DNA from: Verrucomicrobiales bacterium
GTDB lineage: Bacteria; Verrucomicrobiota; Verrucomicrobiia; Limisphaerales; Palsa-1400
Assembly: GCA_003138485.1 (NCBI GenBank)
Contig: PLGF01000084.1
Coordinates: 1-38,653, forward strand
DNA length: 38,653 bases
Reading direction: 5' to 3'
A model generated the notes under the pieces. It did not search any database. It was not told the DNA's origin and saw nothing but the letters and a program-made list of their open reading frames with translations. Below are positions 17,685 to 26,571 of this stretch, piece after piece (within the stretch, counting starts at the first letter, position 1; every line of letters starts with the position of its first letter). The translations under genes were made by a program, and so were the position numbers.

Positions 17685-20600
17685 TCACTTCCCTTTCGTT
17701 TCGAGCTGGCGTCCCGCCGCTTCCTTTCGCCTGCGGGTCCGCTCCTGGACCCTTTGCAAGCGGCCGGCTCCGGCTGAAGACTGGCTCAAATGCCGGGCCA
17801 GGGAACTAATGGTAGGATATTGGAACATTTCGACGATGGAAACACTGGCGTTCAATTTCTCGCAGACCTGGGCCTGGACTCGGACCATGAGCAACGAATG
17901 ACCGCCAAGGTCAAAGAAGTTGTCATGGACGCCGACTTTCTCCAGACCCAGCGCTTTGGCCCAAACCTCAGCCACAATCCGTTCCGTCGGACTGCTTGGA
18001 GCGAGGTAATTTGCGCTCAATTCGGGCCGGTCGGCCACTGGAGCCGGTAACGCCTTGCGGTCCACTTTGCCGTTGGGGGTCAGCGGCAGTTCTTCCAACA
18101 CCACAAACGCCGAGGGGACCATGTATTCGGGCACTCTGCTCTTGAGCAATTCCCGAAGGCTTGGAATCAGGTTCAGATCGCGGTTGCCCTGTAAGGGCCT
18201 GTTCGCATAAGAACTCCACGACTTTGCCGGACCCGTTTCAATCACCGCCCCCGGCGCTTGAGTGTCAGTGACGCGCCCATATTTCTCCCGCCGAAAGATG
18301 GCATCGCAGCTGCCCAAACGAGAAGCATCCGACCAATTGACCTCCACGGAGTATGCCAACTGCTCCCCAAGCTTCCAGAGGTCTTCGGGTTCGATCCCCG
18401 GGTCGAGGGCGGCCTCATTGACAGACTGGCGCAATTTGGAAACAGTGGCCATGTCATCCTTGGTCTCAAGCAAATCCACGCACTTGAGTTCGCGTTGCAG
18501 ACGCGCGTTGGGTATGGCTGTTACGCGAAGCGACGCGGGCTGATTCCGCTCAAGATGCTCTCGCAGACCAGGCAATGTCAGCCTCCTCTGCCGCCAATCC
18601 CAAGGCTCCAAGTTTCCATTGGCGCGCGGAACCGAGCCGATATGCAGGACGACGTCGTAGCGGAACAGCGTCATTTCATTCTTGTGCCATCCTCGTTTCA
18701 CCTGGATATCCACGCTGCTGACAGCCGGCAGATGCCGTTGGAGAGCCGGAAAGAATTCAGGCGCGATCAGCAATTCCTCTTCCTGGCTCATCCGTTTGTC
18801 AATCCGCCGCCGCAATTCCGCAACGGGCAATTCAGGCGGCGCCTGATGAAGCTGGACTGACGAACAAAACGCCTTCAACAAGTGCAGATTGCGCACATCC
18901 CCCAGAAAAATGAACCCGCCGGGTTTCACGGCGCGCGACGCCCGTTCCACCACGCGCGCCAGATATTCAACGTTCGGGAAATACTGGACGACCGAGTTCA
19001 GAATCACGGCGTCAAAGCTCCCGGTTTCCAAATCCTCCAGTTCATCCGCCTTGCGCTGCAACAGAGTCACCGCCGCGAGCGGCTGTTTTTGCCTGCCCAA
19101 TTCCTGGCGTATGGATTCCAATGCCGATGCGGAAAAATCCACTCCGCAATAGCGCTCGCAAAAGGCGGCCAGCCTGAAAAGCAACAGGCCGGTTCCACAA
19201 CCCAGCTCCAGGATGCTCTTGGGTTGCAAGGCGAGGACCCGTTTCACGGTATGATCCACCCACTCGCGCATCTGTTCCCCTGGAATGGCTTGACCGTCAT
19301 AACTGCTCCGCCACCCGACGGTATTAAATGAAGGGTCTTCAGCCGGCGCGGGGTTATGGTAGGTATTCTCCCAAATGGTTTGCCACACGGCGGTGTGTTC
19401 GCCATCGGCCTCCGTGGCCTCCGTTCCTTTGTAATCGTGATTGGGCGCGACATACGCCACCAGGCGCTTGTCCCCTGTTTTGTCTTCCACGGCCACGACA
19501 GCCGCCGCCTTGACGCCTGGATGCTGGCTCAATACCGTTTCAATCTCCCCGAGTTCAATGCGGAAGCCGCGGAGTTTCACTTGATGATCGATTCGCCCCA
19601 GATACTCGATGGTTCCGTCCTGCGCATAACGCGTGAGGTCGCCGGTCTTGTACAATCGCGCCTTGGAATCTTGGATGAACGGGTTGGACACAAATCGCTC
19701 CATCGTCAACTCAGGTCGATTCAAGTAACCCCGAGCCAGGCCGTCGCCTCCGATATACAGTTCGCCGGGCACGCCAATGGGAACGGGCCGCTGATGCGGG
19801 TCCAGGATGTAAATTTGCGTGTTTGAAATCGGGCGTCCAATCGTCGCCTTCCCGCCGCGCCGGCGCAGCGTAAATGTCGAGTAGGTCGTCGCCTCAGTCG
19901 GGCCGTAAAGATCATAGACCCTTTGGACAGCGCAGTCCTCGTAAAGCTTGTCCACCAGCGACTGCGCGAGAGGCTCGCCGGCCAGGTTTACGGTGACGAC
20001 TGAGCGGGGAATCCCGTTTGTGCGGGCCAATTCGGCAATCGCCGAGGGCACCGTGTTGATCATCCTCACTTCGTTGGCCGCCGGCAACGCGGGCAACTGC
20101 AACGCATTCTCCGCCAGAATCACTTTGCCTCCGTTGCTCAAGGTGGCAAACAGCTCAAATACAGACAGATCAAAACAGATCGAAGTGGCGAACAAAACTC
20201 CGGCAAACTCCTCGTCGGTAAATACCCGCCGCGCCCAAGCCGTGAAGGACACGGCGCTGCGATGCTCGATGGCCACCCCTTTGGGCCGCCCCGTCGAACC
20301 GGATGTGTACAAGACGTACGCCAGGTTGTTCGGGCGAGTCCTCATTTCAATTTCGATTCGGTCCTGAATCCCGCCGCCGGTTTCCCCGGTTGCATCCACG
20401 TAAACCACGCTGGCGTTGTGGGGTGGGAGAACATCATGAAGGCGCCGTTGCGTTACCAGCGCCAGCGGCCGCGCATCCTCAAGCATGAACTTGATCCGGT
20501 TCTTCGGATAAGTCGGGTCCAACGGCACGTACGCCCCGCCCGCTTTGAGAATCCCCAGCAATCCCGCCACCATGTCCAACGACCTCTCCACGCAGATGCC

Positions 20601-23600
20601 CACAAGTGTGTCCGGACCGACACCCAGCTGTTGCAATTGGCGCGCCAAAAGGCTGGCGCGCTCATCGAGTTGGCGATACGTCAGCCGCTGGTCTTTGAAG
20701 ACAATGGCTGTGGCCCCAGGCGTGCGTCTGGCCTGCTCCTCGAACAGTTCATGCAGGCATTTGTCCGCGGGGTAATCCCCCTGCGTTTGGTTCCAATCGA
20801 CCAGTATCTGCCGGCGTTCCCCTTGGGTCAATAGCGGCGCGTCGGCCAGCGGCCTCGCGGCGTCGGCGAGCACGTCTTCCAGCAGAGTGCGCAGATGTCC
20901 CACCATGCGATCAATCCGCGCGTCGTCGAACAAATCCGTGCTGTACTCCATTTCCAACCAGATGTCCTCGCCCGCGTCGGTCAGGAAGACTTGCAGATCA
21001 TACTTGGAAATCATGCTTTGAGACAGCAGCGGCTCCAGCGCCAGCCGCGGGAATCCGACATACTGCAACTGCGCGTCGCGGTCGCGCCAGGTCAGCATCA
21101 CTTGGAAAAGCGGCGCGTAGCTCAGATTGCGCTCGGGGTTGACCGCCTCCACCACTTGCCCAAAGGGCACCGACCGATGCGAGTAAACGCCCAGGACCCC
21201 TTTCTGAACGCGGCCGAGCAACTCGCGGAACGTCGGGTTGCCGGCCAGGTCCGTCCGCAAAACCTGCGTGTCAACGAAGAAGCCGATCAGCGGTTGAAGC
21301 TCCGGCCGGTCGCGGTCGGCTATGGTTATCCCAATCAGGATGTCGTCCTGGCCCGAGTACCGATGCAGCAACGCGTCCAAGGCGGCGGTGAAGATGGTGA
21401 ACAGGCTGGTTTTCTCCCGGCGGCTCAGTTCCCGCACGCCTTCCGCCAGGGCCGGTCCCAGGCGGAACTGCCGCTTGACGCCGCGATAGGAAATGAGGCG
21501 CGGCCGCGGGCGGTCCGTTGGCAGGTCTAGAACCTTGGGAGCGCCGCGCAAGTATTCTTTCCAGAAGGCAAGGTCCTGCTCCACACCCGCCTTGTCAACA
21601 TGTTGGTGCTGCCACGCCGCGTAGTCGCCGTACTGGATCGGCAACGAAGGCAAAGAAGGCTGCGACCCGGCCAGAAACGCCTCGTAAAGCTTGCCCATCT
21701 CGCGCCACAGGACGCCCAGCGACAGGCGGTCACAAATGATATGATGCACCATGAGGATGAAGACATGCTCCTGGGGGCTGAGGCGGAGCAGCGTCGCCCG
21801 GATTCCCGGCCCGGTTTCCAGATGGTAGAGCCGCTGCGGCTCGGCGATCAGCAGACGCCCGACTTCCGCCTGACGCTGTGCGGGTGACAGCTCGCCAAGA
21901 TCAATCCTCTTGAGCTGCAATGGCAAATGATTGTGAACCACCATGACGGGCTGCTCGCCGGACACCTGGATCGTGGACCGCAGTATCTCATGCCGCTCGA
22001 TGATGGCGTTGAGCGCCTTTTCCAGGGCGTCAGCGTCGAGGTCTCCCCGCAATCTCACGCTCTCCGACTCATTATAGACCGGCGAGCCGGGATTAAACTG
22101 CTCCAAGAACCAAAGACGCAGTTGCGACGGGCTGAGCGGGGAGGGGATTGTCCGGTCCCGGAGCGGTATCGGCGGCGGCGCGAGCGGGGCGCGCTGTTGC
22201 AAGAGGGCTTGTTCCAGGTCCGCGGCGGATTCACCTCCGGCGCGACCGTCCGCCAACAGGCGGCGCCGGACGAGCGCCGCCAGTTGAGCCACGGTGGCAT
22301 TCTCAAAGAAATCGGAAAGCGAAAGGACAACCGGGAGTTTTTCGCGCAGCCGCGACAGGCATTGGATGGCGAGCAGTGAGTGGCCGCCCAACGCGAAGAA
22401 ATTCGCGTCAAGGTCAATTTGCGTTTGCGCGAAAAGCTCCGCCCAAATCCCGGCGATGGTTTGCTCGATTATTGTTGACGACCCCGCCGGGCCATCGTGG
22501 CGCGCCGCTGCCGCGCCTTCGGAACTTGCAGCCTTGGCATCCGTGAGCTGCATCGCTTTCTCCTGCAACTTCAGACGCTGCACCTTGCCCGAAGGGCCTT
22601 TCGGCAAGTCTTTAACAAAACGAATTCGCGTCGGCGTCTTGAAATGACCCAGGCGGCTCTCACAGAAGGAGAGCAGCTCCCTTTCGTCCACGCCATTCCC
22701 AGTCCGCGTCACGACAAAAGCGATCAGGTCCTCCCCCAGGTAACGATCGGGGACTCCGACCGCAGCGGCTTCGAGCACCGCCGGATGGGATTCGATCACC
22801 TCATCAATTTGCTTCGGGGCAATGTTGACTCCGCCTTTGATGATCAGCTCCTTGGACCGGCCGACGATGAAGAAGTAACCGTCCTGGTCCCGGCAGGCCA
22901 GGTCGCCGGTGTGGAACCAGCCGTCGGGGTTGAGAACCGCCGCGGTGCCCTCGGTGTCCTTGTAATAGCCAAGCATCATTCCCGGACCGCGAATGAGGAT
23001 TTCGCCCGGTTCTCCCGCCGGCACTTGGACCCCGTCTCGATTCACGATTTTAGTCTCGAAACCCCAAGGCAATCCCGGTGAGCCGATCTTATTCACGCCC
23101 GGAGGCGATGGATTGGAGAAGATGTTGCCTGCTTCGGTCGATCCCATCGCCTGGATGAGAGGCAGGTTGAATTTATTGAGAAACTCGCGGTGCAAGGACG
23201 GCGACAGCGGCGCCGAAGAAGACCGCAAGAAGCGGATGCGCTGGAAAGCGGCCTGGCGGCTTTCCGCGCGAGGGTCCTTCCAATCCAGAAGCTGCGAGAT
23301 AATGGTTGGCACCAAGGCCGACCACGTGCAGCGGTAGTCGTCCAGCCAATCCCAGAACTGGCTGACGCTAAAGCCATGAGGCACCACGACCGAGCCGCCG
23401 CTCAACAGCGTGGGAATCAGGGTCACGCACTGGGCGTTGATATGATAGAGCGGCAGCACCAGGAGCGAGCGATCCGCGGCGGTGAGCTGGTGCGCGGACA
23501 TGGAGTTCGCGCCATGGGCCAGCACGGTACGGTGCGTGTGCATCGCCGCCTTCGGCTGGCCCGTGCTCCCGGAGGTGTACATCAACAGCGCCACGTCCTC

Positions 23601-24092
23601 AGGCTCAGGGGGCGCTGGCAGCGTCATCGAAGCCGAAGTCTCTCCCGCCGCGGCGGAACCGTCAACGCCGGCCGGAATCACCCGCACCGTCCTGCGCACG
23701 CCCCCCATCACCTCATTGATCAACGCGGCGTACTGTTCCGCGACATAAACCACCGTGGCGTCACAGTGGTCGAGCATGTAAGACAACGCGGAAGCCCCCG
23801 CGCGAACGTTCAGAGGCACGGCCACGAACCCTCCGTACATCGCTCCCAGGAGCAATTCCGCGGCAAAAAGTCCGTTGTCCAGCAAGAAGGCAACCTTGTC
23901 GCCGCGCTCCAATCCGGCTTCCTGAAGGCGGGCCGACAAACGTATTGACTGTTCCCGCAAGCCCCGGAACGTCAGGACGCGCCCCGTTTCAGGACTGGTG
24001 AGAAACGCGGCCTCCGGCTGTCTGGATGCCATTGTGTCAATCAATTCCCGGAGGGTCTTGATATCGCTGTCCTTGGTTGATTCAACGTTCAT
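17685..24092 (-). CDS. NRPS loading and first extension protein, ligase-ACP-C-A(Ala, N-methyltransferase)-PCP
   Basis: Counting from ATG 24092 there are 2135 residues. An acyl-CoA-ligase-type domain (1-510; YTSGSTGQPK from 172, FHTGDLACRDQDGYF, terminal Lys K503) activates a free carboxylic acid. A carrier (545-615; GGHSL, S572) receives it. C domain (650-1090): HHIICDR at 783-789, so the usual Gly after the Asp is Arg. The A domain (1100 to about 1570, resuming near 1970-2025) reads D-L-F-N-N-A-L-T-Y-K at the pocket positions, a code I recall for alanine (or glycine) in microcystin-type synthetases. A SAM methyltransferase is inserted after core A8 (about 1575-1950; ELGCGTG at 1629-1635, NSVVQYFP at 1699-1706), the usual N-methyltransferase site. 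The last PCP has GGHSL with S2066. A basic C-terminal tail may dock the PKS. An earlier ATG at 24125 would overlap the acyltransferase; ATG 24092 follows its stop by 4 nt and is preferred. Confidence 0.93.
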   Translation of the reverse strand: MNVESTKDSDIKTLRELIDTMASRQPEAAFLTSPETGRVLTFRGLREQSIRLSARLQEAGLERGDKVAFLLDNGLFAAELLLGAMYGGFVAVPLNVRAGASALSYMLDHCDATVVYVAEQYAALINEVMGGVRRTVRVIPAGVDGSAAAGETSASMTLPAPPEPEDVALLMYTSGSTGQPKAAMHTHRTVLAHGANSMSAHQLTAADRSLLVLPLYHINAQCVTLIPTLLSGGSVVVPHGFSVSQFWDWLDDYRCTWSALVPTIISQLLDWKDPRAESRQAAFQRIRFLRSSSAPLSPSLHREFLNKFNLPLIQAMGSTEAGNIFSNPSPPGVNKIGSPGLPWGFETKIVNRDGVQVPAGEPGEILIRGPGMMLGYYKDTEGTAAVLNPDGWFHTGDLACRDQDGYFFIVGRSKELIIKGGVNIAPKQIDEVIESHPAVLEAAAVGVPDRYLGEDLIAFVVTRTGNGVDERELLSFCESRLGHFKTPTRIRFVKDLPKGPSGKVQRLKLQEKAMQLTDAKAASSEGAAAARHDGPAGSSTIIEQTIAGIWAELFAQTQIDLDANFFALGGHSLLAIQCLSRLREKLPVVLSLSDFFENATVAQLAALVRRRLLADGRAGGESAADLEQALLQQRAPLAPPPIPLRDRTIPSPLSPSQLRLWFLEQFNPGSPVYNESESVRLRGDLDADALEKALNAIIERHEILRSTIQVSGEQPVMVVHNHLPLQLKRIDLGELSPAQRQAEVGRLLIAEPQRLYHLETGPGIRATLLRLSPQEHVFILMVHHIICDRLSLGVLWREMGKLYEAFLAGSQPSLPSLPIQYGDYAAWQHQHVDKAGVEQDLAFWKEYLRGAPKVLDLPTDRPRPRLISYRGVKRQFRLGPALAEGVRELSRREKTSLFTIFTAALDALLHRYSGQDDILIGITIADRDRPELQPLIGFFVDTQVLRTDLAGNPTFRELLGRVQKGVLGVYSHRSVPFGQVVEAVNPERNLSYAPLFQVMLTWRDRDAQLQYVGFPRLALEPLLSQSMISKYDLQVFLTDAGEDIWLEMEYSTDLFDDARIDRMVGHLRTLLEDVLADAARPLADAPLLTQGERRQILVDWNQTQGDYPADKCLHELFEEQARRTPGATAIVFKDQRLTYRQLDERASLLARQLQQLGVGPDTLVGICVERSLDMVAGLLGILKAGGAYVPLDPTYPKNRIKFMLEDARPLALVTQRRLHDVLPPHNASVVYVDATGETGGGIQDRIEIEMRTRPNNLAYVLYTSGSTGRPKGVAIEHRSAVSFTAWARRVFTDEEFAGVLFATSICFDLSVFELFATLSNGGKVILAENALQLPALPAANEVRMINTVPSAIAELARTNGIPRSVVTVNLAGEPLAQSLVDKLYEDCAVQRVYDLYGPTEATTYSTFTLRRRGGKATIGRPISNTQIYILDPHQRPVPIGVPGELYIGGDGLARGYLNRPELTMERFVSNPFIQDSKARLYKTGDLTRYAQDGTIEYLGRIDHQVKLRGFRIELGEIETVLSQHPGVKAAAVVAVEDKTGDKRLVAYVAPNHDYKGTEATEADGEHTAVWQTIWENTYHNPAPAEDPSFNTVGWRSSYDGQAIPGEQMREWVDHTVKRVLALQPKSILELGCGTGLLLFRLAAFCERYCGVDFSASALESIRQELGRQKQPLAAVTLLQRKADELEDLETGSFDAVILNSVVQYFPNVEYLARVVERASRAVKPGGFIFLGDVRNLHLLKAFCSSVQLHQAPPELPVAELRRRIDKRMSQEEELLIAPEFFPALQRHLPAVSSVDIQVKRGWHKNEMTLFRYDVVLHIGSVPRANGNLEPWDWRQRRLTLPGLREHLERNQPASLRVTAIPNARLQRELKCVDLLETKDDMATVSKLRQSVNEAALDPGIEPEDLWKLGEQLAYSVEVNWSDASRLGSCDAIFRREKYGRVTDTQAPGAVIETGPAKSWSSYANRPLQGNRDLNLIPSLRELLKSRVPEYMVPSAFVVLEELPLTPNGKVDRKALPAPVADRPELSANYLAPSSPTERIVAEVWAKALGLEKVGVHDNFFDLGGHSLLMVRVQAQVCEKLNASVSIVEMFQYPTISSLARHLSQSSAGAGRLQRVQERTRRRKEAAGRQLETKGK
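17689..17693 (-). promoter_or_regulatory. ribosome-binding site that favours ATG 17682 for the PKS gene
   Basis: GGGAA (complement of 17689-17693), within AAAGGGAAG, is spaced 6 nt from ATG 17682, whereas it abuts the alternative GTG at 17688. It overlaps the last codons of the upstream NRPS gene, whose TGA is at 17685-17687, so reinitiation after termination is likely. Confidence 0.6.
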
Positions 24093-24096
24093 AATA

Positions 24097-25245
24097 CTAT
24101 TCGATTGTGCCGCCTTGGGGGCCAATCGTCAGAATGTCTGATCTTGTTTCCTGTGTTTTGACCTTCACATCCGTTTTAACAGCCGCTCTGAAGCGGTCTT
24201 TTAAGCCAAGCATGCGGCACTCAAGGAAAATCCAAGACGCGCAACCGCAAAGAATGCCGCCGGCAAGCGCCAGCGGGAACCACTGCGCGGCGCCGAGGCC
24301 ATATTGAATGAACAGATTATAAACGGGGAGATGATAAACATAGAGGCCGTACGAAATGTCATTGCCCCTGAGCAGAAAATCGCCCAGCCCGCGGAACGAA
24401 AAAGCCGCGGAGACCGTCAGCAAGGCCAGGGCCAGGCGCACAATGAAAAGGATGGCTGCCTCGATGGCCTTGCCACCCGCCCCGGACGCCAGACCGCGCG
24501 TGGCAAAGACCAGCGCGATGTAGCCCGCGAGCCACCAAAGGACCTTACCGGAAAGGAGCGGCCCCAGCCGTTTAAACTGGCGATGTATAATCGTCCCAAA
24601 CAAAAGCATCCAGAGGTTTCCGGGCAGGCTGAACCAAACCGCTTTGGTCAAACCGCCAAAATGACGCGTATCACCATAATTCAATCCATTAAAACCTAGG
24701 AACAGCGCAAAGGAGGCAAGGCACAAAACACAAAAAATGCGATCCAGGAAAGCGGCCCCCCAACGATCCATCAGATAGAGGATGGGCAATAACACGTAAA
24801 AAGCTATCTCAACGCCTACTGTCCAAAGAGCTGCGTTCCACACGCCCATTCCGAAACTGCGGAAGAAATCTGGATTTATCCCCGAGCCGCCGATGGCAGC
24901 GGCGCCCAAATACCAGGATACCACCCGCCACCACTCAACCCCATGAAAGACTCCCAATGCCAACATCAAGCCAAGCCAAATTGTCGAACAAACAATCAGG
25001 GCGGGATAGACTCTCAGAACGCGCGACCACGCGTATGTCTTGAAGTCGTCGCGATTTCGTTCAACGGACCTGGCAATGAGAAAGCCGCTAATGCAAAAGA
25101 AGCTCTGCACGCCGGGGAAACTTCCCAACAAACTCCCAAGAAAAGGATGGATTGGAACGTGGAAGTGGGTAATCCCATGGTAGGCCGCGACTTGCAGCGC
25201 CGCGAGCAATCGGATCAAATCAAAGTTGTTTCTGTGCGCCTTCAA
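24097..25245 (-). CDS. membrane acyltransferase, OafA/acyltransferase 3 family
   Basis: This 382-residue integral membrane protein has about ten hydrophobic segments and the family's landmarks: NNFDLIRLLAALQVAAYHG at the N-terminus with H23, FFCISGFLIARS (49-60), an R-x-L-R-V-Y-P turn (75-81), WTVGVEIAFYVLLP with E146, and ISYGLYVYHLP near the C-terminus. The family transfers acetyl or longer acyl groups from the cytosolic CoA pool to sugars at the membrane, for example in O-antigen or exopolysaccharide decoration. The length fits the simple form without a C-terminal SGNH domain. The start overlaps the upstream glycosyltransferase by ATGA (25242-25245) and the stop lies 4 nt before the NRPS start. 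It is therefore the junction gene between the polysaccharide and megasynthase halves. An unusual acyl donor from the assembly line is possible but unproven. Confidence 0.9.
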   Translation of the reverse strand: MKAHRNNFDLIRLLAALQVAAYHGITHFHVPIHPFLGSLLGSFPGVQSFFCISGFLIARSVERNRDDFKTYAWSRVLRVYPALIVCSTIWLGLMLALGVFHGVEWWRVVSWYLGAAAIGGSGINPDFFRSFGMGVWNAALWTVGVEIAFYVLLPILYLMDRWGAAFLDRIFCVLCLASFALFLGFNGLNYGDTRHFGGLTKAVWFSLPGNLWMLLFGTIIHRQFKRLGPLLSGKVLWWLAGYIALVFATRGLASGAGGKAIEAAILFIVRLALALLTVSAAFSFRGLGDFLLRGNDISYGLYVYHLPVYNLFIQYGLGAAQWFPLALAGGILCGCASWIFLECRMLGLKDRFRAAVKTDVKVKTQETRSDILTIGPQGGTIE

Positions 25246-26558
25246 TGGCTGCGGTCCTCACTGGACACAAGCTCCGTATCGCTCCGCGTTGCCGCGGCGG
25301 AACGCCTGGAGCGCCGGGGGCGCGCGGGCGCGTTGCGGTCAGCCCTCCGCGCCGCCAGAGTGAGAAGCTCCTGTTCGTACAAAGCCAGTATGCGGTCACG
25401 ATGGAAGACTTGCGCCCTGCAGAGAGCACGAGATTGCATTTCAGACAAGAGCTGGGGCTGGCGGCTCCATCGGTTGAGAGTCTTCGCCAGCATTTCCGGA
25501 TTGCCGGGGTCAACCACTTCCCCAAACCCACCCTCAATGATTTCGCGCCCCAAGGGGCTGCTCGGCTCGCAAACCGCCAGGACCGGCGTGCCGCTGGCCA
25601 GAGCCGGCAGTAGTTTGCTTGGCAGGAAGTTGCTCCCAAGCCCCGGGCACTGCGTAATCAGGCAGGCGGCAGTCGTCCGCAGGGCGGTGACATACTCCGA
25701 TTCATCGAGAACAGGCCCAAGCTCACACCCAGGCGTGTGTTCAACCTCGCTTGCCAGCCGGTCGCGCTCCGCGCCTCCACCGTGGATTTTTAAATGCCAG
25801 CCGCTCTGGCTGACGGCCGGGGTCCGAAACTGCTTGAGAAAGGCAGGCAGCCCCTGTTTGACGCCAAGGTTGCCGGCATAGAAAAGTGTGCGGGCTTGGC
25901 GGACGGTTACTGAGGAGGTTTGCCGGTCAATCTCCTGCTGGAGACTGCGGTGAATCCAATTCGGCACATAGCAAGCGCGCCGGTCCGGCCCCACAACCCC
26001 GCGAAGCTTGTCGAGCATGATTGGGCTGATCGTCAGCAAGGTTTGCGCGGAACGCAGGGACCATCGTTGGACGCCGTGCAACAGCCTTTCCAACCCCGGC
26101 AAACGAAGGATGCCAAGTTCCAGGGCCGCCTCCACCACAAAATCCTGGACGACGATCACACGCGGAATCCTCTTGCCCCAATAAAGGAACCGTTGCGCAA
26201 GGCACTGCGAAAGCATCGGGAGCGCGGTCAAGACAACATCGGGATTCCAGCCGGGATGAGCGCCGCGGCGCACCAAGGCCGACAAGAAGCTCAGATCGGA
26301 AAGCATCCGGGATTTGCCAGTCGGGCGGCGTGGGACAAACATGGCAACCCGCCGCACGGGAATTCCCGCGTAAGTTTCCTCACGAAGGGACAGACCGCGG
26401 TCCTCCGGCCGGAGTTTCCAGGCGGGATAATAGGAGAAAGTGCAGGTAACGCGCACATCGTGGCCGCGTTCCTTCAGGAAAACGGCGAGGTCCGTGAACA
26501 AGGACGCCCCCGCCAATTCGTCGGGAGCGAAGAGGTTGGTGATGATTTGTACGCGCAT
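25242..26558 (-). CDS. glycosyltransferase family 4 protein, WcaI-like
   Basis: This 438-residue GT-B-fold glycosyltransferase has an N-terminal MRVQIITNLFAPDELAGASLFTDLAVFLKERGHDVRVTCTF region with the 'PxYYPxW' segment (YYPAWKL), characteristic of the WcaI-like branch. The C-terminal half has the nucleotide-sugar-binding subdomain: LFYAGNLGVKQGL, HLKIHGGGAERDRL, LPSKLLPALASGTPVLAV and GREIIEGGFGEVV. It should transfer a sugar from a nucleotide donor to the growing lipid-linked repeat unit on the cytoplasmic face. The tail after residue 415 is Arg-rich. ATG 26558 was chosen because GT4 homology starts exactly there; the open frame to 26825 is unconvincing. Its end overlaps the acyltransferase start by 4 nt. 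Donor and linkage cannot be predicted. Confidence 0.9.
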   Translation of the reverse strand: MRVQIITNLFAPDELAGASLFTDLAVFLKERGHDVRVTCTFSYYPAWKLRPEDRGLSLREETYAGIPVRRVAMFVPRRPTGKSRMLSDLSFLSALVRRGAHPGWNPDVVLTALPMLSQCLAQRFLYWGKRIPRVIVVQDFVVEAALELGILRLPGLERLLHGVQRWSLRSAQTLLTISPIMLDKLRGVVGPDRRACYVPNWIHRSLQQEIDRQTSSVTVRQARTLFYAGNLGVKQGLPAFLKQFRTPAVSQSGWHLKIHGGGAERDRLASEVEHTPGCELGPVLDESEYVTALRTTAACLITQCPGLGSNFLPSKLLPALASGTPVLAVCEPSSPLGREIIEGGFGEVVDPGNPEMLAKTLNRWSRQPQLLSEMQSRALCRAQVFHRDRILALYEQELLTLAARRADRNAPARPRRSRRSAAATRSDTELVSSEDRSH

Positions 26559-26571
26559 GTTTAAGGGATTC

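Noticed and set aside
5559-24092. Phosphopantetheinyl transferase, MbtH protein or ABC exporter for the megasynthase
   Set aside because: None of the genes in the window fits; they must be encoded elsewhere or not be needed.
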